DNA from: Paenibacillus thermotolerans
Lineage (GTDB): Bacteria; Bacillota; Bacilli; Paenibacillales; YIM-B00363
Assembly (NCBI RefSeq): GCF_028745515.1
Contig: NZ_JAQZSG010000001.1
Span: 124,001-188,000 of the forward strand
DNA: 64,000 nucleotides
Direction of reading: 5' to 3'
How positions within the stretch are numbered: position 1 is the stretch's first letter; every line of letters begins with the position of its first letter. The notes beneath the pieces are model-generated. The model ran no database searches. It saw only the letters and a program-made list of their open reading frames with translations, and was not told where the DNA came from. The position numbers and the translations under genes are program-made. Positions 51,610 through 60,692 of the stretch are shown in pieces.

Positions 51610-53289
51610 CTATACTTCCATGATGATCGGCAAAATCATCGGTCTTCTTCTGGTTTGTTCATATAAGAATCGTCCGAGTGCATCTTTAACCTGTGTTTTG
51701 AGAGACGCCCATTCGTTAACTTTGTCGTTCATCAGCTTGAGCAGCGTTCCGGATACGATTTTGTTCGCTTCCTCGAGCAGCCCTTCCGATTCCCGAACGT
51801 ATACGAATCCGCGGGAAATAATATCGGGTCCCGATAAAATTTTGCCTTCCGACTTGCTGAGCGTGACGACGACTACAAGAATGCCGTCCTGCGAAAGCAG
51901 CTTCCGGTCTCTAAGCACGATATTGCCGACATCGCCGACGCCGAGCCCGTCGATCAATACGTTCCCGGCCGTAATTTTATTGGCTTTGCGGGCGACGCCG
52001 TTCTGAATTTCCACCGTATCCCCAATATCGCAAATAAAAATGTTCTCGCGCTCAACGCCGACCGATTCCGCCAAATTCGCGTGCTGCTTCAGCATCCGGT
52101 ATTCGCCGTGAATCGGAATGAAATATTTCGGCTTCATGAAGCTTAGCATCAGCTTCAGCTCTTCTTGGCTGCCGTGTCCCGAAACGTGCACGCCCGTAAG
52201 CGAGCCCGGTCCGTAGATAACGTTCGCGCCCAGACGATACAGCTCGTCGACGGTGCGCCCGACATCCTTCTCGTTTCCGGGAATCGGAGTAGCGGCGATA
52301 ATTACGGTATCCCCGGGCAAAATGTCCAGCTTCTTATGCGTGGAGCGTGCCATGCGGGTTAAAGCGGACATCGGCTCCCCTTGGCTGCCCGTCGACAGTA
52401 TGACGACGCGGTCGGCCGGCAGCCGGTTGACCTCCTCCGGTTCAATCAGCATACCGTCCGGAATATCCAAATAACCGAGTTCGCTCGCAATATTAACGAC
52501 ATTCACCATGCTGCGCCCGATGACGGTAACCTTCCGGTTCGTCAAATGCGCCGCTTCAAACACTTGCTGAATCCGGTGAACGTTCGATGCGAACGTAGCT
52601 ACAACAACGCGTTGCGTCGAGCGGCGGAACACCTCGACCAGCTCATCGCCTACCGTCTTTTCGGATGGGGTGAACCCGGCACGTTCCGCGTTGGTGCTCT
52701 CGGATAAAAGACATAATACGCCCTTGCTGCCGATTTCCGCCATGCGGTGAATGTCGGCATATTGCCCGTTAACGGGGGTCAAATCGAATTTGAAATCCCC
52801 GGTATGGACGATTGTGCCTTCCGGAGTTTCGAGAACGACGCCGACGGAATCCGGAATACTGTGATTCGTCCTGAAGAACGAAGCGCGAATCGAGCCCATA
52901 TCGACAGCCGAGCTTGGGTTGATCATGATTCTCTTGGTTTCCCCGAGAAGGTTCGCTTCTTTCAATTTGCTCTCGATCAGTCCGAGAGTCAGCTTCGTTC
53001 CGTACACCGGAACGTTCAATTGCTTCAAAATATAAGGCAATCCGCCGATATGGTCTTCATGCCCGTGGGTGACAAGTATCCCCCGAACTTTATCCCGATT
53101 TTCGATCAAGTAAGAAATATCAGGAATAACTACGTCGATCCCGAGCATGTCCTCCTCCGGAAACTTCAAACCTGAGTCGATCACGACGATATCGTTGGCA
53201 TACTGGACCACGTACATATTTTTCCCAATTTCGCCCACGCCGCCAAGAGCGAAAATGGTTACCTTTTCATTATTTTTCTTTGACAACAA
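51610..53289 (-). CDS. rnjB: Ribonuclease J
   Basis: The 559-residue beta-CASP metallo-RNase has zinc motif VTHGHEDHIGGLPYI, further ligands in HTGDFKFD and the beta-CASP region with the serine/threonine switch LSTGSQGEPMSAL. RNase J has both endo- and 5'-exonucleolytic activity. The position between dapA and tepA is that of rnjB (ymfA) in B. subtilis. TTAAGGAGG precedes the start and a good promoter lies about 95 nt upstream. Confidence 0.95.
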   Translation of the reverse strand: MLSKKNNEKVTIFALGGVGEIGKNMYVVQYANDIVVIDSGLKFPEEDMLGIDVVIPDISYLIENRDKVRGILVTHGHEDHIGGLPYILKQLNVPVYGTKLTLGLIESKLKEANLLGETKRIMINPSSAVDMGSIRASFFRTNHSIPDSVGVVLETPEGTIVHTGDFKFDLTPVNGQYADIHRMAEIGSKGVLCLLSESTNAERAGFTPSEKTVGDELVEVFRRSTQRVVVATFASNVHRIQQVFEAAHLTNRKVTVIGRSMVNVVNIASELGYLDIPDGMLIEPEEVNRLPADRVVILSTGSQGEPMSALTRMARSTHKKLDILPGDTVIIAATPIPGNEKDVGRTVDELYRLGANVIYGPGSLTGVHVSGHGSQEELKLMLSFMKPKYFIPIHGEYRMLKQHANLAESVGVERENIFICDIGDTVEIQNGVARKANKITAGNVLIDGLGVGDVGNIVLRDRKLLSQDGILVVVVTLSKSEGKILSGPDIISRGFVYVRESEGLLEEANKIVSGTLLKLMNDKVNEWASLKTQVKDALGRFLYEQTRRRPMILPIIMEV

Positions 53290-53379
53290 AGAAACCTCCT
53301 TAAGTATATTGGCGACGATCTATATGAATACAAACCATGCCGATTAACATTAAACATACCGAACCAGTCACTTATCCAT

Positions 53380-53409
53380 ATTATACATGAACAAAAATAG
53401 GAAACTCAA
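53380..53409 (-). promoter_or_regulatory. Promoter of rnjB
   Basis: TTGAGT (53409-53404), an 18-nt spacer and TATAAT (53385-53380) on the minus strand. Confidence 0.68.
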
Positions 53410-53547
53410 GTCGGTCGGCGACAGACGCTTCCGGTACCGTTTAGAATATCCTCCAAAACAAAAAACGATGCCTGCCGCCGAGCCCGTGCATAAACTCAGC
53501 GTTGGCACCGTTGTTGGAACGAACGTTCGCGGGAGCTTACCCGTAAA

Positions 53548-54429
53548 TTATTTCAGCAAATCCTCGATAAATTCAGCTTCTTGCTCCGTTACGGTTACTA
53601 AAGGCAATCTGACCCCTCCGCAGTCCACGCCCTTCACCTTCAGCGCGTGCTTTACCGGAACCGGATTCGGAACGCGGTGCGGACAGTAGAACAGTCCCTT
53701 GAATACCGGCATCAGCTTCCCGTGCAGTTTGGCCGCATCCGCAGGACGGCCGCCTGTATACGCTTCGATCATTTGCTTCATTTCGCGGCCGATCACGTGG
53801 CTTGCGACGCTTACTACTCCATGTCCGCCGATGCTGAGCACGGGAAGCGTCAAATTGTCGTCACCGCTATACAGCAAAGTCCCTTCCGGCAGACCGGCTA
53901 TGATTTGCGACATCTGATCCAAATCGCCGCTCGATTCTTTAACGGCCGTGATGTTGGAATGCTGCCGCATCAGCGTAAGCAGCGTATTCGGCTCGATATT
54001 GACGCCTGTCCGGGACGGAATATTGTACAGCATGACCGGAACGCTCGTCGCTTCCGCGATCGCCCCGAAATGCGCGATCAACCCGTCCTGAGAGGTGCGG
54101 CTATAGTAAGGAGAGACAAGCAATACGGCGTCCACTCCCGCCTTCTCGGCCTCCTTGGTCAAATGGACGGAGTGCGCCGTATCGTTCGAGCCCGTGCCCG
54201 CGATAATTTTAGCTCGGCCGCGTGCCTGACGCATGACAAAACGAAACAGCTCGAGCTTTTCGTCGTCGGACAGCGTCGGCGATTCGCCGGTGGTGCCGGC
54301 CACCACCAAGCTGTCGGATTGCTGCTCTTCAATTAAGTATTCGACCAGGTTTGCGGTTTTTTCCCAATCGATCCGAAGCTTGTCGTCGAAAGGGGTTACC
54401 ATTGCCGTAACGAGTCTACCGAAATCCAC
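53548..54429 (-). CDS. dapA: 4-hydroxy-tetrahydrodipicolinate synthase
   Basis: The GTG at 54429 follows AAGGGAGG at 7 nt and gives MDFGRLVTAMVTPFDD; the open frame upstream runs into dapG. The 293-residue class I aldolase condenses pyruvate with aspartate semialdehyde. Motifs GTTGESPTLSDDEK, YNIPSRTGVNI and the Schiff-base lysine in AVKESSGD are present. The product feeds both lysine/diaminopimelate and, through DpaAB, spore dipicolinate. Confidence 0.96.
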   Translation of the reverse strand: MDFGRLVTAMVTPFDDKLRIDWEKTANLVEYLIEEQQSDSLVVAGTTGESPTLSDDEKLELFRFVMRQARGRAKIIAGTGSNDTAHSVHLTKEAEKAGVDAVLLVSPYYSRTSQDGLIAHFGAIAEATSVPVMLYNIPSRTGVNIEPNTLLTLMRQHSNITAVKESSGDLDQMSQIIAGLPEGTLLYSGDDNLTLPVLSIGGHGVVSVASHVIGREMKQMIEAYTGGRPADAAKLHGKLMPVFKGLFYCPHRVPNPVPVKHALKVKGVDCGGVRLPLVTVTEQEAEFIEDLLK

Positions 54430-54479
54430 CGTAGTTCCTCCCTTGAACACTTCCATAATGATCAAAAGTATAAGTGCAT

Positions 54480-55709
54480 TTAATGACGGATTGATAAATG
54501 AAGCTGAAATTTCCGATGCAATGCGTTTACTGCTTTCGCCGTATCGCTTGCTCGAACGAGCACCCAAATCGTCGTGTTGGAATCGGCGGACTGCAGGATG
54601 CCGACGTTTTCCTCCGTCAGAGCTTCGATAATCGTGGCCATAACGCCGGGTACCCCGTTCATCCCTCCGCCGATGACCGATACTTTGGCGCAATCGGGGA
54701 CGATCCTCGGCTCATAGCCGAGCTCCTTCAGCAATGCGGCCGCACGCTCCGCTTCGGAATCGAATACCGTATAAGCAACGCCCGACGGGGTGACATTGAT
54801 CAAATCAACGCTGATGCCGTTGTGCGCCATAGCTTTAAATACGCGGAGCTGCAAATCGTACTGTCCCTCCGCCGCCTGCACCGATACTTGCGACACGTTC
54901 GTCACATGCGCGATGCCGGTAATTAAGCGATCCGGGACAGGCTCTTTCAAGCGTTGAAGCGTTGAAGCGTTTGTCACCAAGGTGCCCTCCGAGTCCGAGA
55001 ACGTCGAACGGACCCTTACCGGAATATCCGCAGCCATCGCGATTTCAACCGCCCGCGGGTGAATGACCTTCGCGCCGTTGTTCGCCATGTTGCAAATTTC
55101 AGCGTAGCTTACGCGCGTAAGCGGCTTGGCGTCCGTAACGATTCGCGGATCGGCCGTCAGTACCCCGTCGACGTCCGTGAAGATGTCCACGCATTCCGCC
55201 CGCAATGCCGCGCCCAGCGCAGTCGCGGACGTGTCGCTGCCGCCTCTCCCGAGCGTCGTAAAATCTCCGTTAGGGGCCGCCCCTTGGAAGCCGGTTACGA
55301 TGACGACTTTCCCTTGATTTAAGTATTGCTCGATGCGTTCCGTCTGGATATCGGTAATTCGCGCGTTACCGTAATCGTCGGTCGTTACGATGCCGGCCTG
55401 AGCGCCGGTCAAAGCGACGGCAGGTATGCCGCCTGACTGCAGCAAGCTGCACAGCGTCGCTGCAGATATCATCTCTCCGCAAGCGAGCAGCATGTCTCGT
55501 TCCCGGATCGGCAATGCGTTGCCGTTCTCGCCCATCAATTGCAGCAGCGTATCGGTCGCATACGGGTCGCCGCGGCGCCCCATCGCCGAAACGACGACAA
55601 CCAAGGCGTATTGTTCATCCAAGGCCCGGCGAATATGCTTGATGGCGTGTTCCCTTGCTTCAGCCGTGGACAAGGAAGTGCCTCCGAATTTCTGAACCAA
55701 GATGCGCAA
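54480..55709 (-). CDS. dapG: Aspartate kinase (DapG type)
   Basis: The TTG at 55709 follows GGAGGG at 7 nt and gives MRILVQKFGGTSLSTAEARE. The 409-residue enzyme phosphorylates aspartate. The kinase domain shows KFGGTS, VVVVSAMGRRGD and GRGGSDTSATALGAAL (in part); two C-terminal ACT domains follow. Position identifies the DapG isozyme, in Bacillus inhibited by diaminopimelate. It is followed by dapA after 50 nt. Confidence 0.94.
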   Translation of the reverse strand: MRILVQKFGGTSLSTAEAREHAIKHIRRALDEQYALVVVVSAMGRRGDPYATDTLLQLMGENGNALPIRERDMLLACGEMISAATLCSLLQSGGIPAVALTGAQAGIVTTDDYGNARITDIQTERIEQYLNQGKVVIVTGFQGAAPNGDFTTLGRGGSDTSATALGAALRAECVDIFTDVDGVLTADPRIVTDAKPLTRVSYAEICNMANNGAKVIHPRAVEIAMAADIPVRVRSTFSDSEGTLVTNASTLQRLKEPVPDRLITGIAHVTNVSQVSVQAAEGQYDLQLRVFKAMAHNGISVDLINVTPSGVAYTVFDSEAERAAALLKELGYEPRIVPDCAKVSVIGGGMNGVPGVMATIIEALTEENVGILQSADSNTTIWVLVRASDTAKAVNALHRKFQLHLSIRH

Positions 55710-55850
55710 CTTGTTTCCCTCCATACTTTACTGAATCCATCGGTACGCCACAATATGCGATTGTTGATCGAACTTTGCGGGCAAAGCCGTGAAATCCGCC
55801 CGCCGTAGGGCGGACGGATCGACGGTTAGCTTCACCTTCGAAATTTGCGC

Positions 55851-56444
55851 TTATGATTGCTCGTATTGAATCAGCATAGGCTGCAGCTGTCTTCCTTCCA
55901 TAGCGGCCTCGCACGTTTCCATGATCAAATCCATGCGTGCAACGAGCGAATTCGGCTTTTTGGTCGGTGCATCCTGGCCGAACGGTACGAAATAAATATG
56001 TTTCATAGTCAGCAGTTTGGCGATGTTGAAGCTGTTGAGCCCTAAACCGTCGTTTGTGGATATGGCCAGCACCAAAGGCCTTCCGTTGCGCATTTGGGCT
56101 TTGGCGGCCATCAGCACGGGGCTCTCCGTCATTGCGTTCGCCAGCTTGCTTGTGGTATTCCCCGTGCAAGGCGCAATGACAAGCACGTCGATCTGTTTGG
56201 AAGGGCCGAGAGGCTCGGCATCCACAATTGTAGAAATAATATCATTTCCGGTTAGTTCTTTCAACTGCTTCTGCCAATCCTCCGCTTTGCCGAACCGAGT
56301 GTCCGTCATTTGGACGGAATATGATATAATCGGGATCACTTTCGCTTTCGCGTCGACAAATCGCTTCACTTGCGGCATTACTTCCTCGAGCGTGCAATGC
56401 GAGCCGGTCAGGGCGTAACCAACCGTTTTTCCTTCCCAATTCAT
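55851..56444 (-). CDS. dpaB: Dipicolinate synthase subunit B (SpoVFB)
   Basis: The 197-residue flavoprotein-like subunit begins MNWEGKTVGYALTGSHCTLE, the usual DpaB N-terminus, and has VIAPCTGNTTSKLANAMTES. With DpaA it oxidises dihydrodipicolinate to dipicolinic acid in the mother cell for export into the forespore. Its ATG overlaps the dpaA stop by 4 nt. About 140 nt without a gene separate it from dapG, where B. subtilis has asd. Confidence 0.95.
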   Translation of the reverse strand: MNWEGKTVGYALTGSHCTLEEVMPQVKRFVDAKAKVIPIISYSVQMTDTRFGKAEDWQKQLKELTGNDIISTIVDAEPLGPSKQIDVLVIAPCTGNTTSKLANAMTESPVLMAAKAQMRNGRPLVLAISTNDGLGLNSFNIAKLLTMKHIYFVPFGQDAPTKKPNSLVARMDLIMETCEAAMEGRQLQPMLIQYEQS

Positions 56445-57340
56445 TCGCTATTCCCCCGTTTCGCTGAATCTTCCATAATCATTTGACTGACGACAGAGGC
56501 AATAATTTTACCCGCGGTTTTCGGGGCAACGATTCCCGGAAGGCCAGGCGCCAAAATCGCCTTCACACCGCGCCGCTCCGCAAAGCGAAAATCCGTCCCG
56601 CCGGGCTTTGAAGCCAGGTCGATAATCAAGGTGCGGGGAGGCATCGCCGCAATCACCTGCGCCGTTACGATTAGACTCGGGATCGTGTTGAACAGAACGT
56701 CGGTATTCCCTACATTGGCTTTCAGGTCCTTCGTATAAAACGGTTGGAACCCCATTTCAAAGGCCCGGGCAAAATGTTCATCCCTTCGCACCCCTACCTG
56801 AACGTTCGCCCCGAAGCCTTGCAGCAATCTTGCCACCGTTATGCCCGTTCTGCCGAAGCCGAGCACGGTGCAAACCGAACTATGGAGTGTAATATCGGTG
56901 TTTTGCATAGCCATCATGACGGCTCCTTCGGCCGTCGGAATGGAGTTGTATATGGCAACATCGTCCCGTTCGAACAGCTCGATCAACTCAATTCCCTGCG
57001 CCGCGCAAAGCTGCTTTAGGTACGGCTTCGCCATTCCCGTATACACTTTGGCATGCTTCGGCAACCTGCTAATATGCGTGTCGGTCAGCATCAGCTCGCG
57101 CGTTGAAAACATGGAATCGACCAAACCGTTGTCATCGGTACCGACTGCGGGAAGCAGAACCGCATCCTGCCCCAGCAAGCTGTTTTCATGTAATTCAGCG
57201 GAGGTTGCCCCGCTGAACGATTGGCTTAGATTGTCGAATCCGATTAATGTAACGGAAGCGTCCAACTCCACCATCCGCTTAATCACTTCCAATTGGCGGG
57301 CATCTCCGCCGATGAAAGTAACTTGCGTTCCGGTCAGCAT
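56441..57340 (-). CDS. dpaA: Dipicolinate synthase subunit A (SpoVFA)
   Basis: The ATG at 57340 (MLTGTQVTFIGGDARQLEVI) follows AAAGGAGGG; earlier in-frame codons are upstream of that site. The 299-residue protein is a Rossmann-fold dehydrogenase-like subunit with FIGGDARQLEV at the N-terminus and a second nucleotide-binding motif TVLGFGRTGITVARLL. It leads the dpaAB-dapG-dapA operon, and a sigma-K-like promoter lies upstream. Confidence 0.95.
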   Translation of the reverse strand: MLTGTQVTFIGGDARQLEVIKRMVELDASVTLIGFDNLSQSFSGATSAELHENSLLGQDAVLLPAVGTDDNGLVDSMFSTRELMLTDTHISRLPKHAKVYTGMAKPYLKQLCAAQGIELIELFERDDVAIYNSIPTAEGAVMMAMQNTDITLHSSVCTVLGFGRTGITVARLLQGFGANVQVGVRRDEHFARAFEMGFQPFYTKDLKANVGNTDVLFNTIPSLIVTAQVIAAMPPRTLIIDLASKPGGTDFRFAERRGVKAILAPGLPGIVAPKTAGKIIASVVSQMIMEDSAKRGNSE

Positions 57341-57378
57341 CACAACACCCTCCTTTCCAGGCAATCGGGATATACACC

Positions 57379-57406
57379 CATACTATGGCAAACGCCCATT
57401 TTTGGT
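57379..57406 (-). promoter_or_regulatory. Possible sigma-K promoter of dpaA
   Basis: On the minus strand AC (57406-57405), 17 nt and CATAGTATG (57387-57379) resemble the sigma-K pattern AC-N16/17-CATANNNTA with one mismatch. The Bacillus spoVF operon is sigma-K dependent. Confidence 0.42.
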
Positions 57407-57414
57407 TACAGCAT

Positions 57415-57437
57415 AAGAAAAACGCCTTGCGGCGTCC
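57415..57437 (-). terminator. Hairpin upstream of dpaA
   Basis: ACGCC-GCAA-GGCGT followed by TTTTC on the minus strand. It would stop read-through from dut into the dpa operon. Confidence 0.6.
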
Positions 57438-57537
57438 TTTGAATTCGAGCATTAAGTTATTACGAGCATAGAAGGGTGCGGAATATGCCTAAGGGCTCCA
57501 ATCTTTCTTTCGCAGGCAAGGCTGGCGGATCGTTCTA

Positions 57538-57715
57538 ACGGACTGGGATGCAGTTATTCGGCGGTTTAAATGGAGTTTGCGGTTTTAACGGACACCACTG
57601 CAGTTATTGCCTCGAAAAAGCAAGGATAAGCGCCAAAAATCGGGATATAGCGTCTGTGGCGTCCGTAAGCGGTATTGCGGCGGGCAAATTGGCGATATAA
57701 CATTTGTGGTGTCCG
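57538..57715. repeat. Array of four palindromic repeats
   Basis: Two copies on the plus strand start at 57538 and 57585 (CTAACGGAC or TTAACGGAC ... GCAGTTATT). Two inverted copies lie at about 57645-57672 and 57691-57715, ending TCCGTAAG or TCCGTTAG. Each begins TAACGGAC and ends GTTAT or a variant, so it can form a hairpin. Confidence 0.7.
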
Positions 57716-57744
57716 TTAGCACCGCAGGTGTTGCGAGGAGCCGC

Positions 57745-57774
57745 AAAAAAAAGACCCGCCTTCTCAGGCGGGTC
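57745..57774 (-). terminator. Terminator of dut
   Basis: GACCCGCC pairs perfectly with GGCGGGTC around a 6-nt loop; TTTTTTTT follows on the minus strand. Confidence 0.9.
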
Positions 57775-57776
57775 GC

Positions 57777-58229
57777 TTATTTACCCGTATGTCCGAATCC
57801 GCCGGCTCCGCGTTCCGTATCGTCGAGCGTATCCGTTAAGGCGATGCTGATTTCCGGAACGAGCTGGAACACCATCTGCGCGATCCGCTCTCCGCGGCTA
57901 ACCGTGAACGGCTCCTGCCCCAAATTAATAAGCAGCACCTTCACTTCTCCGCGATAGTCGGCATCGATCGTTCCTGGGGTATTCAACGTTGTAATTCCGT
58001 GCTTGAAAGCGAGCCCGCTTCTCGGCCTAACTTGCGCTTCCAGACCGTCCGGCATCGATAATGAAAATCCGGTCGGTATGAGCGCTCTTTCTCCCGGCTG
58101 CAGCGTGACCGGCTCAGGTACGGCCGCATGCAGGTCGTAGCCGCTCGCGCCGGATGACATCTTGACGGGCAGCGGAACATCCTCGTTTCCCGGCAGCTTT
58201 ACCATCTTAACCTCAATGGGCCGATTCAT
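57777..58229 (-). CDS. dut: dUTP diphosphatase
   Basis: The 150-residue trimeric dUTPase hydrolyses dUTP to dUMP and diphosphate. All five motifs are visible: SSGASGYDLHA, RPRSGLAFKHG, NTPGTIDADYRGEV, RGERIAQMVF and the C-terminal RGAGGFGHTGK. Its first 17 nt overlap the end of the M16 protease gene. In B. subtilis this position downstream of the M16 gene holds ymxH. Confidence 0.95.
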   Translation of the reverse strand: MNRPIEVKMVKLPGNEDVPLPVKMSSGASGYDLHAAVPEPVTLQPGERALIPTGFSLSMPDGLEAQVRPRSGLAFKHGITTLNTPGTIDADYRGEVKVLLINLGQEPFTVSRGERIAQMVFQLVPEISIALTDTLDDTERGAGGFGHTGK

Positions 58230-59469
58230 ATTTTGTCCTCCACTTCAAAAGCGCTTTATCCGAGGTTCCGACAAGTGCGGTAGCGCACGGCCCGGAGAAC
58301 AAATTCCCCGCGAGCCGCTTTACCTCATCCATGCTCACGTCTTCGATCCGGTCAATCAATTCATCCAGCGAATAGTGTTTTCCGGTCATGAGCTCGTTTT
58401 TTCCGTTGCGCGTCATTCGGCTGCTTGTGCTTTCAAGCCCGAGGATGAGGCTGCCTTTCAGCTGCTCTTTCCCCTTGCGCAGCTCCTCTTCCGTAATGCC
58501 CTTCGCTCGTACGTCGTCAAGCATCTGGAACGTGATGTCGAGAACCTCGGACGTTTGCTTCGGCGCCGTTCCTGCATACACGGTAAAAATGCCGCTGTCG
58601 ATATGCGAGGTATGATATGAATAAACGGAATAGGCCAGGCCGCGCTTTTCTCTGATCTCTTGAAACAGACGGGAGCTCATGCCGCCGCCGAAGATATTGT
58701 TAAGCAAAATCATCGGATACAGCATCGGATCTTCCATCGCACAGCCCGGAAAAGCGATGCAAATATGATTTTGTTCCGTCTTCTTCTTGAAATATTCGTG
58801 GCCGTTTAAAAATTCGGGAGCGTCAAACGCCGGTTTGGGACCTTTGTTTCCGTAAGAGCCGAAATGCTTCTCAAACAGCTCGATCAACGAATCGCCGATG
58901 TTGCCCGCCGCGCTTAATACGACGTCTTCTTGGCCGTAATAGGTTTCCATATAACCGCGAAGGTCTTCCGGCTTCATCGCGAGCAAATTAGTCTCTGTCC
59001 CGAGGATCGGAAAGCCTAACGGGTGGCTTCCGTAAGCCGCCCTTGCGATCATATCGTGGACGATATCGTCCGGCGTGTCCTCGTACATCGATATTTCCTC
59101 GATGATGACGTTTTTCTCTTTCGCCAAATCCTGTTCGTCGATCAGCGAGCGTGCGAACATGTCCGAAAGAACGTCAACGGCGATATGAATATGCTCATCC
59201 AGCACCTTGGCGTAATAGCACGTGTACTCTTTCGAGGTGAAGGCGTTCACGTTGCCCCCGATCCCGTCGAAGACGTCCGCGATATCCTTGGCGGAATACC
59301 GCTCGGTGCCTTTAAACAGCATGTGCTCGATAAAATGGGATATGCCGTTGATCGTTTCGTTCTCATTGCGGGACCCCGTTTTTACCCATATTCCGAACGA
59401 CACCGATCGGCTGGTCGGGATATTTTCAAGTAATACGCGAATTCCGTTGCTTAGCTGCCTCTTTTCCAC
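58213..59469 (-). CDS. mlpA: M16 zinc peptidase (YmxG/MlpA type)
   Basis: The GTG at 59469 follows AGGAGG at 7 nt and gives MEKRQLSNGIRVLLENIPTS. The 418-residue protein has the inverted zinc motif HFIEHMLFKGTERYS with the distal glutamate in EEISMYEDTPDD. It belongs to the mitochondrial-processing-peptidase-like group whose gene follows ylxY and pnp in Bacillus. The substrate is unknown. dut overlaps its 3' end. Confidence 0.92.
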   Translation of the reverse strand: MEKRQLSNGIRVLLENIPTSRSVSFGIWVKTGSRNENETINGISHFIEHMLFKGTERYSAKDIADVFDGIGGNVNAFTSKEYTCYYAKVLDEHIHIAVDVLSDMFARSLIDEQDLAKEKNVIIEEISMYEDTPDDIVHDMIARAAYGSHPLGFPILGTETNLLAMKPEDLRGYMETYYGQEDVVLSAAGNIGDSLIELFEKHFGSYGNKGPKPAFDAPEFLNGHEYFKKKTEQNHICIAFPGCAMEDPMLYPMILLNNIFGGGMSSRLFQEIREKRGLAYSVYSYHTSHIDSGIFTVYAGTAPKQTSEVLDITFQMLDDVRAKGITEEELRKGKEQLKGSLILGLESTSSRMTRNGKNELMTGKHYSLDELIDRIEDVSMDEVKRLAGNLFSGPCATALVGTSDKALLKWRTKYESAH

Positions 59470-59574
59470 TGATACGCCTCCTGGTTTGGCGTTGATATAC
59501 CGATCTTCTTTAGCAGGTTCGATTGAAATATCAGTATTCCGGCTCCACTGCATGAACCGCTTCTACTGATATTA

Positions 59575-60606
59575 TCAAAATCCAGGCGGGGTCTCAACTA
59601 TGGAGGTGCGGCTGGGCGAAAGCGTATCGCTAACGGTGGAGATTGCGAATCCTCTCCGCTTCGCTTCGGCGATAATTCCCGGCAGCGCACCGGAGGCGCT
59701 TTCCGTAGGATGCATGAGTATGAGAGATCCCGGCTCCAGCCGTGCGGAAATTTTTCGCACGACGGATGCGGCCGGCGGCTTCTTCCAATCGACCGTGTCG
59801 ATTGTCCACAGTACGGTCTTCAACCCCAATTCATGCGCGATTTTAACCGTATCTTGATCGAAGTCGCCCGACGGAGGAGCAAACAGCTTGTTGTCGACTC
59901 CCAGGACGTTCTTAAGCAGGTCTTGCGTTTTGACGATTTCCTCCCGCGCCGCCGCATCGGTTAGTCGGCTCATGTTTTTGTGCGAATACGCGTGGTTGGA
60001 CATTTCGTGCCCTTCGGCCATAATTTGCTTCGCGATGTCCGGATTGTTCTTCAGCCACTTGCCGTCCAGAAAAAAGGTCGCCTTCACCTTCTCCTTCCGC
60101 AGCGTTTCCAGCATGCCCGGGATATACTCGTTCCCCCAAGCCACATTGATCATCAGTGAAATCATCGGCTTTCTCGGATTTCCTTTATAAATCGGATACG
60201 CCCCTAACTGATCCAAGCTGATTGCCGGCGGGATCGGCTTCGTCACGTACACAATCTCTTCGCTGCTTCTTTTCGATTCCATCGCAAGCTTAAACGTCCG
60301 CTCGATGTCCACTTCCTCGCCGTTCAAGCCGGGAATCGCTTTCCAGACCCGATCCACACGGGCGTTAATCGGTTCTATTTTTCGTTTCTCCGCCTCCGCC
60401 GCGATCCGATCGTACAGCTCCTTCTGTTTGCCTTTCAGGGCGGCAGGATCGAAGGGGACGATTGCGTTAAGAAACGCATTTTGTGCCCCTCCCTCCGTTT
60501 TGACGGAGGCGACGTATTCGGCGATGCTCCCCGCTTGGTTGAGCGCCATATACGAAAATGCCGCAAACGCCAAAATGACGATCGTTTTTTTCCATTTGTT
60601 CCGCAC
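59575..60606 (-). CDS. ylxY: Polysaccharide deacetylase-family sporulation protein (YlxY)
   Basis: The 343-residue protein has an N-terminal signal anchor and a NodB homology domain at about 150-335. Motif 2 (SNHAYSHKNMSRL) with the metal histidines and motif 3 (FAPPSGDF) are present, but motif 1, normally TFDDG, reads NVAWGNEY, so the catalytic aspartate is missing. The same change is characteristic of YlxY, which suggests loss of deacetylase activity. It lies between pnp and the M16 gene, as in Bacillus. Confidence 0.9.
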   Translation of the reverse strand: MRNKWKKTIVILAFAAFSYMALNQAGSIAEYVASVKTEGGAQNAFLNAIVPFDPAALKGKQKELYDRIAAEAEKRKIEPINARVDRVWKAIPGLNGEEVDIERTFKLAMESKRSSEEIVYVTKPIPPAISLDQLGAYPIYKGNPRKPMISLMINVAWGNEYIPGMLETLRKEKVKATFFLDGKWLKNNPDIAKQIMAEGHEMSNHAYSHKNMSRLTDAAAREEIVKTQDLLKNVLGVDNKLFAPPSGDFDQDTVKIAHELGLKTVLWTIDTVDWKKPPAASVVRKISARLEPGSLILMHPTESASGALPGIIAEAKRRGFAISTVSDTLSPSRTSIVETPPGF

Positions 60607-60692
60607 GTTCCGTATCCTCCCGTTCGTTCAAAGCCGGCTCGGCTTGTCTGTTGCTTCCATTTTATGCCCGGGAGGACAAGGATAGAATGAAA

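Larger units (their letters stand above)
57388..57744. other. Gene-free stretch between dut and dpaA
   Basis: No gene is seen on either strand. It contains a small terminator-like hairpin (57415-57437) and a four-copy repeat array (57538-57715). Confidence 0.6.

Noticed and set aside
53548-55709. Lysine riboswitch or T-box ahead of dapG or dapA
   Set aside because: No T-box sequence or lysine-riboswitch-like conserved elements are visible in the gaps before these genes.
55660-56169. A minus-strand frame covering the gap where asd would be expected
   Set aside because: Most of it lies inside dpaB in another frame and it has no Asd motif such as the N-terminal nucleotide-binding GATGAVG.
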